A stretch of DNA of 64,000 bases from the NCBI RefSeq assembly GCF_003951315.1, contig NZ_QLJH01000020.1, positions 9,656 to 73,655 on the forward strand, read 5' to 3'. The notes beneath the pieces were generated by a model. The model saw only the letters and a list, made by a program, of their open reading frames with translations. It searched no databases and was not told the origin of the DNA. Source of the stretch: Sphingomonas sp. S-NIH.Pt15_0812. GTDB taxonomy: Bacteria > Pseudomonadota > Alphaproteobacteria > Sphingomonadales > Sphingomonadaceae. Positions 41,999-51,056 of the stretch are shown here, in pieces (position 1 is the first letter of the stretch; every line of letters begins with the position of its first letter). The position numbers and the translations under genes were made by a program.

Positions 41999-42622
41999 TC
42001 ACTTTGTGCCAGTGACTACGATCAGCGGATCGCCCGTGCTGCCATCGGCCAGCACCTCGGTTTCCACCGCGGCGAACTTGGACCGCTCCATGTACAGGTG
42101 GATCAAGCGCGCCTGTCCGGCCATATCGAGCGCCCGCCAGATACGTACGGCTTTCGTCGGAAAGCAGCGGTTTGAATAGCTGACGGCGAAAAGCCCGCCC
42201 GGCCGCAACACGCGGCGAACCTCAGCAAAGACCTCTACCGGTCGCTGGAGATACTGAATCCCGACGCAACACAGAGCTACATCGACGCTACCATCGGGCA
42301 GCAGCAGCGCGGGTGTAGCATTTAGATCGGTGATGAACCATCGGTCGAGGCGATCATTGGCCCGCAACTCGGCTGCGTTCATGCCGTGGCCGATAACTTC
42401 GGCGGTTGCGAGCGCCGCCGGCAGGTGGCTGATCCAGCTCGACATCAGATCGAGCACGACAGCGTTCGGAGGTATGACGCGGGCGTAATAGGCGGTCAGG
42501 GCCGCGACCGCGTCATCGTCGATGTGCGAGACGAGGCGTGGGGGCGCATAGAAGGCGAGATCGTCGCCTTCATCCTGCTTGTCGAACGCGTTCGCCGGCA
42601 GTTCGACGCGTAAGTCGCTCAC
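41999..42622 (-). CDS. Class I SAM-dependent methyltransferase
   Basis: 207 residues. AVVLDLMSSWISHLP is motif I in the DLM-S-W form, with MNAAELRANDRLDRWFITDLNA and DGSVDVALCCVGIQYLQRPVEVFAEVRRVLRPGGLFAVSYSNRCF completing the Rossmann-like methyltransferase domain. The DLMSSWxSHLP variant of motif I is shared by a group of short uncharacterised methyltransferases. It overlaps the upstream AKR gene by four bases. Confidence 0.85.
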   Translation of the reverse strand: MSDLRVELPANAFDKQDEGDDLAFYAPPRLVSHIDDDAVAALTAYYARVIPPNAVVLDLMSSWISHLPAALATAEVIGHGMNAAELRANDRLDRWFITDLNATPALLLPDGSVDVALCCVGIQYLQRPVEVFAEVRRVLRPGGLFAVSYSNRCFPTKAVRIWRALDMAGQARLIHLYMERSKFAAVETEVLADGSTGDPLIVVTGTK

Positions 42623-43599
42623 GCGAAGCCGACGACGGCATGCGGAACATAGGGCGCTTCCAGCCGAGCGATCTCTGTCTCGGTAAGGCCGACCGCGAGC
42701 GCGGCGATCGCGTCGTCGAGATGTGCTTGTTTGGAAGCGCCGATGATCGGTGCCGATACCTCGGACTTGGCCAACACCCAGGCAAGTGCGATCTGCGCGC
42801 GAGGCACGCCACGTTCTGTCGCGACTGTTGCAACCGCTTCCACGACCTTGCGATCCGCCTCGACGGTATGGGCGTAGAGCGTCTTTCCGAATTCGTCAGT
42901 TTTCGACCGCTCCGTCTGATCGTTCCAATCGCGCGTCAAGCGGCCGCGGGCCAGCGGGCTCCACGGAATGACCCCGATTCCCTCCGCCTCGCACAGCGGT
43001 AGCATCTCGCGCTCTTCCTCGCGGTAGAGCAGATTGAGGTAATTCTGCATCGTCGCAAAACGGGTCCAGCCATTGGCCTCGGAGACGTGGAGCATGGTCG
43101 CGAATTGCCACGCGTACATCGACGAGGCGCCGATGTAGCGCGCTTTGCCTGCCTTCACGACGTCGTGAAGTGCCTCCAGCGTCTCCTCGATCGGCACCTC
43201 ATGATCGAAGCGGTGTATCTGGTAGAGGTCGATGTAATCGGTGCCGAGCCGTTTCAGGCTAGCGTCGATCTCCGCCATGATCGCCTTGCGGGACAGGCCT
43301 GCACCGTTCGGCCCGGGCCGCATGCGACCGTGCACCTTGGTGGCGATCACGACCTCGTCGCGGCGCGCGAACTCCTTGAGCGCGCGGCCGACAATTTCTT
43401 CGGACGTGCCGTCCGAATAGACGTTGGCGGTGTCGAAGAAATTGATCCCAGCCTCGACTGCCTTGCGCAGGAGCGGACGGCTTATCTCTTCGTCGAGTGT
43501 CCATGCGTGGTTGCCGCGATCCGGTGTACCGTAGGTCATGCACCCAAGGCACAAGCGTGACACGTCGAGGCCGGTGCTGCCGAGTTTCGTATATTCCAT
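42619..43599 (-). CDS. Aldo/keto reductase
   Basis: 326 residues, MEYTKLGSTGLDVSRLCLGCMTYG at the start. Catalytic residues in FFDTANVYSDGTSEE (Asp, Tyr), VIATKVHG (Lys) and LYQIHRFDH (His); NADPH loop SAPIIGASKQAHLDD. The RGNHAWTLDEEISRPLLRKAVEAG insertion is typical of the AKR group near YajO/1-deoxyxylulose-5-phosphate-synthase-type reductases. The ATG at 43599 is the family start. Coupled to the methyltransferase. Confidence 0.92.
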   Translation of the reverse strand: MEYTKLGSTGLDVSRLCLGCMTYGTPDRGNHAWTLDEEISRPLLRKAVEAGINFFDTANVYSDGTSEEIVGRALKEFARRDEVVIATKVHGRMRPGPNGAGLSRKAIMAEIDASLKRLGTDYIDLYQIHRFDHEVPIEETLEALHDVVKAGKARYIGASSMYAWQFATMLHVSEANGWTRFATMQNYLNLLYREEEREMLPLCEAEGIGVIPWSPLARGRLTRDWNDQTERSKTDEFGKTLYAHTVEADRKVVEAVATVATERGVPRAQIALAWVLAKSEVSAPIIGASKQAHLDDAIAALAVGLTETEIARLEAPYVPHAVVGFA

Positions 43600-43707
43600 G
43601 TGCCGTCTCACGCTGGGGGTTCGACGAATTGAACGGGCGGGAGGACGATGTGCTCCATGTTCTTGATCATGCGTGGAGTTGTATGGGTCGGAACGCTGGC
43701 AGGCTCG

Positions 43708-44625
43708 TCAGCAGTCCCCAATCTGCATGGCAAGCCTTTGACCCGATAGCCATGCGGCCTCGACCCGAGGGCCCAGCAGCCAGTCGCCACAAGCACCAAG
43801 CTTGATCTCGGCGTTCCAAATCGCACCGCGGTCCAAAGCTGTAGCTTTTGCATATCGCCAACGATGGGCACTGGTCGCGATGGCCTTCATCCGGTCGGTG
43901 CCGATATGGGCACTCAACGCTGCAAGTAGCGCCTGCTCGATTATCTCTGGTTGATCTTCAAGATGCTCGCGTGACCACTCAGCTGTGGCTTGAAGGACCC
44001 AGGCCTCGGGTCCGGTGCGCCCTGGCTTTGTCGAGTTGCGGACGGCCGAGCCGATGATGCCAAGATCTGTCAGCCGGTCACTGTCGATGAGCAGTGGACT
44101 ATCGAATGCCGCCATGACCGTCCAACACGGATCGGAAACCGCAGAGCGGGCGGCGTCGGCTATCGATGCGTCATGCTCACAAGCCAAGGCTGGAACCTGT
44201 TCGGCTGGGATCGACAGAATGACAGCGTCAAATACGTCTCCGTCCAATCGCCATTGACCGTCATAATGAAGCGCGTCGATGCGGGTATTCCATCGGACAT
44301 CGCACTCATCTGCCATCGCTCGTATCGGCGTGTTCATCGACGGCATACCGACCCAGGCATCATCACCGGCCGGCGGCCAGGATGCGACCTGACCGGCCTC
44401 TGCCCAAAGTGCGACCCGTGCGATGAAGGCGGGATCGCGAACCGTGAAGTACTGGGCGCCGTGATCGAACGACGCTTCACCGAGCGGCGTGCTCATCCGG
44501 CGCGTCGACATCCTCCCGCCAGGACCACGCCCTTTGTCAAACAGCACCGAGGAGTGACCCTGCTCGTGTAGCTTCTGCGCACAGGATAGTCCTGCCATCC
44601 CCGCTCCGACGATACCTATCCGCAT
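43708..44625 (-). CDS. FAD-dependent NAD(P)H oxidase, renalase-like
   Basis: 305 residues. FAD-binding motif MRIGIVGAGMAGLSCAQKLHEQGHSSVLFDKGRGPGGRMSTRR, followed by SFDHGAQYFTVRDPAFIARV, a stretch strongly conserved in renalase-type bacterial flavoproteins. C-terminal ALDRGAIWNAEIKLGACGDWLLGPRVEAAWLSGQRLA closes the FAD site. Renalases oxidise isomeric forms of NAD(P)H, a metabolite-repair function. Single transcription unit by spacing. Confidence 0.85.
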   Translation of the reverse strand: MRIGIVGAGMAGLSCAQKLHEQGHSSVLFDKGRGPGGRMSTRRMSTPLGEASFDHGAQYFTVRDPAFIARVALWAEAGQVASWPPAGDDAWVGMPSMNTPIRAMADECDVRWNTRIDALHYDGQWRLDGDVFDAVILSIPAEQVPALACEHDASIADAARSAVSDPCWTVMAAFDSPLLIDSDRLTDLGIIGSAVRNSTKPGRTGPEAWVLQATAEWSREHLEDQPEIIEQALLAALSAHIGTDRMKAIATSAHRWRYAKATALDRGAIWNAEIKLGACGDWLLGPRVEAAWLSGQRLAMQIGDC

Positions 44626-44799
44626 CCTGCTCCCATCCGACTATATGGCATCCGACCTCTTGGCGGCCTCGGTGGTGATGAAACGACGGGGCGGGTCAAT
44701 GGAGCCGACTGGTGGACGATGTCATGATAGGCGCGTGTCGAACTTCGATATCTCTCACGAACCGCCGGATCGAATATCCTTATGAGGAACACCGTTTGT

Positions 44800-46338
44800 C
44801 TACCGTGATGCCGTAAGAAACCGGTCTGCCGTTCTCAGAGACAAAGCCATGATGGTCAGTGCCGGATTAGCAGCTAATGCGCTGGGAAACACCGAATTGT
44901 CGCAAATCAGCAGGTTGGGGATGTCGAAGCTGCGTCCGTCGCGATCGACCACCGCCTGGTCGTCGGAGTCGCCCATCCGGCAGGTGCCGATCGTATGCGC
45001 GGAGCGATCGACCGCGAAGATGTCGCGGGCGCCCGCTGCCTCCCAGATTGCGGTCATTGTCCCGCGCGCATGACGATCGATCGCGCGTTCGTTGGCGTGA
45101 TAGCTGAAATCGATGCGCGCTTTACGATGCCCGAAGCCATCGACCTCGTCCGACAGCGTCAGGCGATTGTCGGGATGCGGCAGGCAGTCGCCGTTGATGC
45201 CGATCCCGGCCATGCCGTTATAGCCGCGCAGCAACTCTTGCAGTCGCGGACCCCACATGCCCGCACCGCGCGCCAGTCCGTTGGCGAGGTTGACCGGGAG
45301 CACGCCGAGGCTCTGGATGAGGTAGCCGCCCGCGAAATCGGCATCGGCGGGGCGTATCATATCCTCGGTGATCAGCGAGGAGGGATAGCCACGGTTCATC
45401 CGCATCGTGGCGTCGAAGCTGCCCCAGACCTGCGTCGCGACATGGGCCATGAAGTTGCGCCCGACCTGCCCGCTGGAATTGGCCAGGCCCAGGTTCAGGA
45501 GAAGACGGGGCGTCTCCACTCCGCCGGCACATAGGAATACCGCGCGACAGCGTTGGCGGCGGTCCTCACCATCCTGATGATAGACCACGCCGCAGATACG
45601 GCCCGCACCGTCGAACTCGAATGACAGGACGCGCGCTCGGGCACGCACCTCTGCGCCGTGCGCGATCGCGCGCGGCAGATAGGTGGTATCCATGCTGGTT
45701 TTGGCGGCGTTGCGGCATCCTTGGTGGCACGTGCCACAGTTCACGCATGCCTGTCGCTGTCCCCAATATGGCTGATCGCGATCGCGTGAAACTAACGCTG
45801 CGGGCGCATCGGTGACGGTGATGCCGATTGCTTCGCAACCACGTGCCATAGCATCGGCCGAGGCGTTGCGCGCGACCGGTGGATAGGCATAGCGACGCGC
45901 ATCGTCCCAAGGATAATGTGCAGGGCCGGACACGCCGGTGTCCGCCTCGACACAGGCGATATAGTTGATCAGCTCGCCGTGCGCGACCGGCCAGTCGGCA
46001 CCTTCGCCGGTCATTGTCTTGAGTTGAAGGTCGCGAGGATCAGGACGCGGGCAGAATGCACCCCAGTGTAGCATTGACCCGCCGACGCCCATGCCGGAAT
46101 TATTTGAACCAAAGGCGGTCGGATCGTCCCCTCCGCTCAGCCGCTCTTCCATCCAATAAATGTCTGCGGCGAGTTCGTCGGCGACATGCTCATGCGGCTG
46201 GAAAGCGCGGCCTGCCTCGAGCGCCACGACCGACAGCCCCGCCTCGGCAAGGCTGGCGAGCAGTGGCGCGCCACCAGCACCGGTGCCGATGACGACCGCA
46301 TCGACCGTATCATTGCCGGAATAGGGAGCGCGACTCAT
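44800..46338 (-). CDS. GMC family oxidoreductase (large subunit type)
   Basis: 512 residues. FAD motif VDAVVIGTGAGGAPLLASLAEAGLSVVALEAG, then NSGMGVGGSMLHWGAFCPRP, a Cys-rich QRQACVNCGTCHQGCRNAAK that looks like a cluster- or metal-binding motif seen in the gluconate-dehydrogenase-like GMC branch, and the C-terminal SAHTIGTCRMGD...NLLICDNSVFPSALAANPALTI. In this branch the flavoprotein works with a small Gluconate_2-dh3 subunit. Here that partner seems to be the C-terminal half of the preceding gene, whose stop overlaps this start (ATGA). Confidence 0.92.
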   Translation of the reverse strand: MSRAPYSGNDTVDAVVIGTGAGGAPLLASLAEAGLSVVALEAGRAFQPHEHVADELAADIYWMEERLSGGDDPTAFGSNNSGMGVGGSMLHWGAFCPRPDPRDLQLKTMTGEGADWPVAHGELINYIACVEADTGVSGPAHYPWDDARRYAYPPVARNASADAMARGCEAIGITVTDAPAALVSRDRDQPYWGQRQACVNCGTCHQGCRNAAKTSMDTTYLPRAIAHGAEVRARARVLSFEFDGAGRICGVVYHQDGEDRRQRCRAVFLCAGGVETPRLLLNLGLANSSGQVGRNFMAHVATQVWGSFDATMRMNRGYPSSLITEDMIRPADADFAGGYLIQSLGVLPVNLANGLARGAGMWGPRLQELLRGYNGMAGIGINGDCLPHPDNRLTLSDEVDGFGHRKARIDFSYHANERAIDRHARGTMTAIWEAAGARDIFAVDRSAHTIGTCRMGDSDDQAVVDRDGRSFDIPNLLICDNSVFPSALAANPALTIMALSLRTADRFLTASR

Positions 46339-47687
46339 GCATTCACCTCCGCGGCGATCTGCCAATGTTCGAGGTCGTTTGCGGCGGTACGGCTATAGCC
46401 CTGCTTGCGAGGGCCATCGCCACCAACTGCGAAACCGTCATAGCCAATCGCAGCCATGGCTGCGGGGGTGGCGATCCATTGTCGCGCGATCTCGGCCCGC
46501 ACATCTTGAAACCACAAGGTCATTTGAGTGGGCGAGAGGCGATCGGCGGTGGCGACGATGCCAACCTCACCGCCGTCGATGCGGGTCAGCCAATCAAGCT
46601 GCTCCGCAAACGACAGTGCGGCGAACCCCCCGGTCAGTGCATCCAGTGTCGCCAGCCCGTACGCCCAGGCCTGTGGGTCAGCGGGCAGCGCGGCGAAGCG
46701 CCAGCCATCACCCGCGCCGTGGACCGCTACCCCGATGCGACGCGCAAGCGCACGGTCGGCACCAGCATCGGGTAGCACATGCGCAATGAGCGCGGCCACC
46801 ATATCGAGCTGCGCCGCCGACCATCCCGAGGCGTCGTCAGACAGGGGGCGGGTACGCTCCAGCATCGCTGCGCGGGTGCGCGCGCTGACGCGTTCCGAAC
46901 CGAGCAATTGCGCGAACCCGACGGGCAACGCTGCTCCGGCAACCGCATCGACATGTTCGGCTATGAGCGCGGCGAGCGCGGCGGGCTGTTCATAGGGGAT
47001 CAGGTGCGCGGCATCCGAGACGACGTGTACCGTGGCATTTGGATAATGCGGCAGGTTCAGCCGTCGCTGTGTCTCCTCACCAAGGTCACCGTCCTTGCCC
47101 CCCGCGACGATCAACGTCGGAATCGTTATCTGCCCTACGCGCGCGCGCCAATCCTCGTTCGCGCCGCGCTCCAGCCAGGCGAGCCAAGCCTCGCGGCTCG
47201 AGCGCATGACATCGGCGATCGCGCGGTCGCGTAGGGAAGGGGGAAGCGGTCGCGCGGTGTTGGCGTCGACAAATGCTCCCGCATCATCGCGCGCGACTGC
47301 GCCATCGGCGACCCAGCCGATCATCTCGGCGCGGCGCTGCTCATTGATCGGCTCGGGTGCGGGCGGGGAGGCGGCGACCAGAACGACCCCCAATATTCCC
47401 GCCAGTCCTACTTCGCCTGCAACGGCGCGCGCGGCTACCAGCGTGGCGATCTTGCCTCCCATGCTGTGCCCGACGAGCACGCATGCGGTCAGGCGGTGCG
47501 CGCGAACCATGTCCGCCAAATCGTCCGCCATCGCGGCGACATCGGCATAGCCGTCATCGGCGCGAGCGCCGAATCCGGAGAGATCGAGGGCGAGGCAGGG
47601 CTGATCGGGCAGGTGGCTGCGAACCAGATCCCATTCGGCGGCACTGGTGCCAAGTGCATGTAGAAAAACTAAAGTCGGTTGGGTCAC
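46335..47687 (-). CDS. Alpha/beta hydrolase fused to a gluconate 2-dehydrogenase subunit 3-like domain
   Basis: 450 residues from a GTG. Residues ~1-250 form an alpha/beta hydrolase: LVFLHALGTSAAEWD, nucleophile elbow VGHSMGGKIATL, acid/His region VVSDAAHLIPYEQP. Residues ~265-450 resemble the small helical subunit of GMC dehydrogenases (WSAAQLDMVAALIAHVLPDAGAD, LSFAEQLDWLTRIDGG, WFQDVRAEIARQWIATPAAMAAIGYDGFAVGG). The partner GMC flavoprotein is the next gene, overlapping by four bases. Fusion of a lactonase/esterase-like hydrolase to the dehydrogenase small subunit would couple oxidation to hydrolysis of the product. The second-domain assignment is from motif recall. Confidence 0.8.
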   Translation of the reverse strand: MTQPTLVFLHALGTSAAEWDLVRSHLPDQPCLALDLSGFGARADDGYADVAAMADDLADMVRAHRLTACVLVGHSMGGKIATLVAARAVAGEVGLAGILGVVLVAASPPAPEPINEQRRAEMIGWVADGAVARDDAGAFVDANTARPLPPSLRDRAIADVMRSSREAWLAWLERGANEDWRARVGQITIPTLIVAGGKDGDLGEETQRRLNLPHYPNATVHVVSDAAHLIPYEQPAALAALIAEHVDAVAGAALPVGFAQLLGSERVSARTRAAMLERTRPLSDDASGWSAAQLDMVAALIAHVLPDAGADRALARRIGVAVHGAGDGWRFAALPADPQAWAYGLATLDALTGGFAALSFAEQLDWLTRIDGGEVGIVATADRLSPTQMTLWFQDVRAEIARQWIATPAAMAAIGYDGFAVGGDGPRKQGYSRTAANDLEHWQIAAEVNA

Positions 47688-47810
47688 GCGGTCTTATCCA
47701 GCTGAAGCCCGTGCTGGACGCTACAGATGCCCACCCGTTCCCGTTTGATGTCGCAGTTGCTAAATTAATTCGAACCAAGGCGCCGGTCACCAAATATCGG
47801 TCAGCGCATG

Positions 47811-47835
47811 GGAACCCTCGACGGCAGTGAGCGCT
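47811..47835 (+). promoter_or_regulatory. Possible EcfG promoter for dps
   Basis: GGAAC at 47811-47815, 16 bases, then CGCT at 47832-47835; three of four -10 bases match the CGTT consensus. It is 35 bases before the Dps start, a suitable distance for a stress-induced gene. Confidence 0.3.
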
Positions 47836-47869
47836 TCGGCAGCACGTCCTATCAATTGGGAGTAAGTAC

Positions 47870-48439
47870 GTGGCCAAGACGGATCAGGCGCAGCCGCAGT
47901 ACAAGATCGAATATCGCGAAATCCAGCCATTCGGCACGTTGAAGGACCTGCCGTTGGGCCTGTCGGACAATGCCCGCAAGCAGAGTATCGCAATCCTTAA
48001 CCAGGTTCTCGCCGACACGATGATGTTGCGCGACCTGTACAAAAAGCATCATTGGCAGATGTCGGGCGCAACCTTTTACCAGCTGCACCTTCTGCTCGAT
48101 ACGCATTATGAGAAGCAGGCCGAATTGGTCGACATGATCGCCGAGCGCATCCAGTCATTGGGCGGGATCAGCATCGCAACACCGCACGACGTTGCGGAGA
48201 TGACGAAAATCCCGCGTCCGCCCAAGGGCCGCGAGGATGTGCCAACGATGCTGGCGCGATTGCTGGATGCGCACCGCATCGTTCTGGAGCAGGCGCATGA
48301 GGGGGCCAAGGCCGCCGATGAATCCGGTGACGACGGTACCAATGACCTTTTGGTCAGCGACATCATCCGCACCGGTGAACCGCAAGTCTGGTTCATCGGC
48401 GAGCATTTGGCTGCGACCGACCTGCAGCGGGCGGGCTGA
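47870..48439 (+). CDS. dps: Dps-family ferritin-like DNA protection protein
   Basis: 189 residues from a GTG behind GGGAGTAAG. Four-helix ferritin-like fold with the Dps ferroxidase residues in LRDLYKKHHWQMSGATFYQLHLLLDTHYEKQAELVDMIAERIQSLGG (His, Asp, Glu set at the dimer interface). N-terminal ~35 residues are an extension with few lysines. Dps oxidises Fe(II) with peroxide, stores iron and shields DNA. Followed by a Rieske-FAD reductase gene 29 bases later. Confidence 0.9.
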   Translation: MAKTDQAQPQYKIEYREIQPFGTLKDLPLGLSDNARKQSIAILNQVLADTMMLRDLYKKHHWQMSGATFYQLHLLLDTHYEKQAELVDMIAERIQSLGGISIATPHDVAEMTKIPRPPKGREDVPTMLARLLDAHRIVLEQAHEGAKAADESGDDGTNDLLVSDIIRTGEPQVWFIGEHLAATDLQRAG

Positions 48440-48468
48440 CAGAGCGTAACAACGGAAAGGCGGCGGCG

Positions 48469-49971
48469 GTGGCGACACGAGACCTATCAAGCGGCATCGC
48501 TTCCGCCGATCTTGGGGAAGGGCAGATCATCGCGGGCCAGGCGGACGGCATCGACATGGTGCTGGTCCGACACGATGGACGTGTATGCGCGCTGTCTGCC
48601 CTGTGCACGCATCTGAAAGCACCGCTGGCTGACGGGATCGTCGCCGATGGCACGATCCGTTGCCCGTGGCATCATGCTCGATTCAACATCAAGACCGGTG
48701 AGGCAGTCGGTGCGCCGGCTTTCGAGCCACTCGACAGTTTCGAAGTAGTCGAGGAGGATGGACGAGTACGCGTCAAAACGACGCCCGTACCAAACGAGAC
48801 AACTTCACACACTCCCATACCCGATATTGGTAACGTCGTGATCGTCGGCGCGGGCGGAGCAGGCTATGCCTGTGCCGAGATGCTGGCACGGCATGGCGTG
48901 GGCTCGTCAGTCACGCTGATCGAAGATGAGGGCGAGGAACCTTACGACCGCACCTTCTGTTCCAAGCAATATCTGGCCGGCAAGGCGGATCGCGACGGAA
49001 TGGCATTATCGGTGCCGGAGGGCGTGGTAATGCGTACTCGCGCACATGTCATCGCGATCAACCGTGAGGACAAGACGGTCGGGTTTGAGGACGGCGCGAC
49101 CTTGCCCTACGATACGCTGGTGCTGGCGACCGGCGCGGCACCGATCGCGCCGGACTTTTACGGCGCAGATCGCGACGATGTGCATGTCCTGCGAACGGTG
49201 GCGGATGCCGATCGCCTGATCGCCGCCAGCGTGCAGGCGAAGCGCGCGATTGTGGTCGGATCAAGCTATGTCGGGCTGGAAGTCGCTGCGTCGTTAGTCG
49301 GGCGAAGGCTGGAGGTGTCGGTCATCTCCGACAGCGACGTACCGCTGAAGAAAACTGCCGGCGCGGAGGTCGGCGCGATGGTCCGCGACCTGCACGAAGC
49401 GAACGGCGTCACCTTTCATGATGCCCGCCGTATTGCGCGGTGGGACGGAAGAACCGCGATACTCAACGACGGAACGCGCATCGATGCCGACTTGGTCGTC
49501 GCTGGAATCGGCGCCAAGCCGCGTGTCGATTTAGCTGCGCTTGCCGGACTTGTGCTTGCGGACAAGGCCGAGGGCGGGGGCGTACGTGTCGACGACCATC
49601 TGCGCACATCCGATCGTGCAATTCATGCGATCGGGGACATTGCGAGCGTGCCGGACCGTCGGCTGGGGCATTCGATCCGCGTCGAGCATTGGGTGGTCGC
49701 GCAGCGCATGGGTCAATGGCTCGCGCGCTACCTGCTAGGGCAGGCGACATATGGATATGACGCCGTACCATTCTTCTGGTCGGGGCATTACGATCTCAGC
49801 CTTCGCTATGTTGGGCATGTCGCCTCGCCCGATAACCGCACCATAAATGGTGACGTGGCGGCGCAGGATATGGCAGTGCGCTTTATGGAAGCTGGGCACG
49901 AGCAGGCGCTGCTGACTGCCGGGCGCGACAAGCTGTCGTTGAAACGCGAGCATGAGTGGGAGCGGCGGTAA
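48469..49971 (+). CDS. Rieske domain-containing FAD/NAD(P)-dependent oxidoreductase (AIF-like)
   Basis: 500 residues from a GTG. Residues ~5-105 are a Rieske [2Fe-2S] domain with Cys46-x-His48 (CTH) and Cys65-x2-His68 (CPWHH) ligands. From ~120 a pyridine-nucleotide-disulfide oxidoreductase fold: NVVIVGAGGAGYACAEML (FAD), RAIVVGSSYVGLEVAASLVGR (NAD), HAIGDIASVPD (second FAD motif). The order Rieske-then-AIF matches AIFM3-like bacterial ferredoxin reductases. Next to Dps it may supply electrons to mobilise or detoxify iron; this is inference from position. Confidence 0.92.
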   Translation: MATRDLSSGIASADLGEGQIIAGQADGIDMVLVRHDGRVCALSALCTHLKAPLADGIVADGTIRCPWHHARFNIKTGEAVGAPAFEPLDSFEVVEEDGRVRVKTTPVPNETTSHTPIPDIGNVVIVGAGGAGYACAEMLARHGVGSSVTLIEDEGEEPYDRTFCSKQYLAGKADRDGMALSVPEGVVMRTRAHVIAINREDKTVGFEDGATLPYDTLVLATGAAPIAPDFYGADRDDVHVLRTVADADRLIAASVQAKRAIVVGSSYVGLEVAASLVGRRLEVSVISDSDVPLKKTAGAEVGAMVRDLHEANGVTFHDARRIARWDGRTAILNDGTRIDADLVVAGIGAKPRVDLAALAGLVLADKAEGGGVRVDDHLRTSDRAIHAIGDIASVPDRRLGHSIRVEHWVVAQRMGQWLARYLLGQATYGYDAVPFFWSGHYDLSLRYVGHVASPDNRTINGDVAAQDMAVRFMEAGHEQALLTAGRDKLSLKREHEWERR

Positions 49972-50114
49972 ACCGGCGCTTCCGGGAAACGCATCCCAGG
50001 TCAAATGCCGTCATTTCGGCGAGAACTGGAATTTCCTGTCGCACCATATAGGCAAGAGCATCCGAACGTCCCGGCGTTGGTGAGAACGACCCATATGTGC
50101 AGGCGGATCACGCG

Positions 50115-51056
50115 CTATGTCAGCGCCAGCATCCACAGATGCGCGCCACCAGTGATAAACAGTCGGGCCTGATCGCCGTCGAAGGTGCAGTTGCTGCATA
50201 TGGATGGCGTCGGAACGGTAGCAAGGTGGTTGGCGGCGTCATCGAAAACCTCGATCCCGGCGTTCGAGCTGCTCCACAGCCAGCCGCGGCGGTCGACACT
50301 GAAGCCATCGGGGATTCCCTCGGGCACGGTCGCGAAGCGACGTTTGTTCGACAGTGTCGCGCCATCCCAGTCGAAGGTGAAGATGGCGACGTCACCCTCA
50401 CTATGTTCGGGCGTCTGCGAAGCGTAGAGGGTCCGGCCGTCGGGCGAAAAGGCGAGGCCGTTGGGCTGCTTCATATCCGCCATCCGTCGCGCCGTGCCAT
50501 CCGCACCGATGCGACAGAGCGCGGTACGGCCACTTTCGCTGTGGCCCGGTATGCCTTGTCGCGGGTTCTCGAGCCCGAAAGTCGGGTCGCTGAACCAGAT
50601 CGTGCCGTCCGCCGCTACGATGAGGTCGTTGGGCGCGTTGAGCCGGCTGCCTTCCGCACTGGTGGCGATCGGGGTCGCAATTCCCTTGCCTTCCGAGCGG
50701 CTGATCGCACGGCGTCCATGTTCGCAATGCACGAGTGCACCGTCCGGCAGTATGGCATTGCCGTTGGTGAACGGCGTCGCATCGAGCAGCACGTCAACCG
50801 CGCCGTTGACGCGCCAGCCGAGTACGCGGCGTCCAACGATATCGCTCCAAACCAACGTCTGCTCCTGCGGCCACCATGCAGGTCCCTCGCTCCAGCTGGC
50901 CTGATCGTACAGGGTGAGAAGCCGCGCGTTGCCTAGCACTGCGCGTGCTTCGGGGCGGTGGATGCGCGGTGGGTCAACATCCGTCGGGACAGGTGCTCCG
51001 GGCGGACGGAGCCGCGCCGGGATCAGCACGGGCGCGAGCTGGAGCGCGGAGTTCAT
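50115..51056 (-). CDS. SMP-30/gluconolactonase family protein
   Basis: 313 residues, six-bladed beta propeller. WSEGPAWWPQEQTLVWSDIVGRRVLGW (metal Glu), LNAPNDLIVAADGTIWFSDPTFGLEN (Asn/Asp ligands) and MKQPNGLAFSPDGRTLYAS are the signatures of calcium- or zinc-dependent sugar-lactone hydrolases. Start at 51056 overlaps the cupin stop at 51053 (ATGA). A lactonase beside GMC dehydrogenases fits oxidation of an aldose to a lactone then hydrolysis, though the GMC gene is 4 kb away on the same strand. Confidence 0.9.
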   Translation of the reverse strand: MNSALQLAPVLIPARLRPPGAPVPTDVDPPRIHRPEARAVLGNARLLTLYDQASWSEGPAWWPQEQTLVWSDIVGRRVLGWRVNGAVDVLLDATPFTNGNAILPDGALVHCEHGRRAISRSEGKGIATPIATSAEGSRLNAPNDLIVAADGTIWFSDPTFGLENPRQGIPGHSESGRTALCRIGADGTARRMADMKQPNGLAFSPDGRTLYASQTPEHSEGDVAIFTFDWDGATLSNKRRFATVPEGIPDGFSVDRRGWLWSSSNAGIEVFDDAANHLATVPTPSICSNCTFDGDQARLFITGGAHLWMLALT

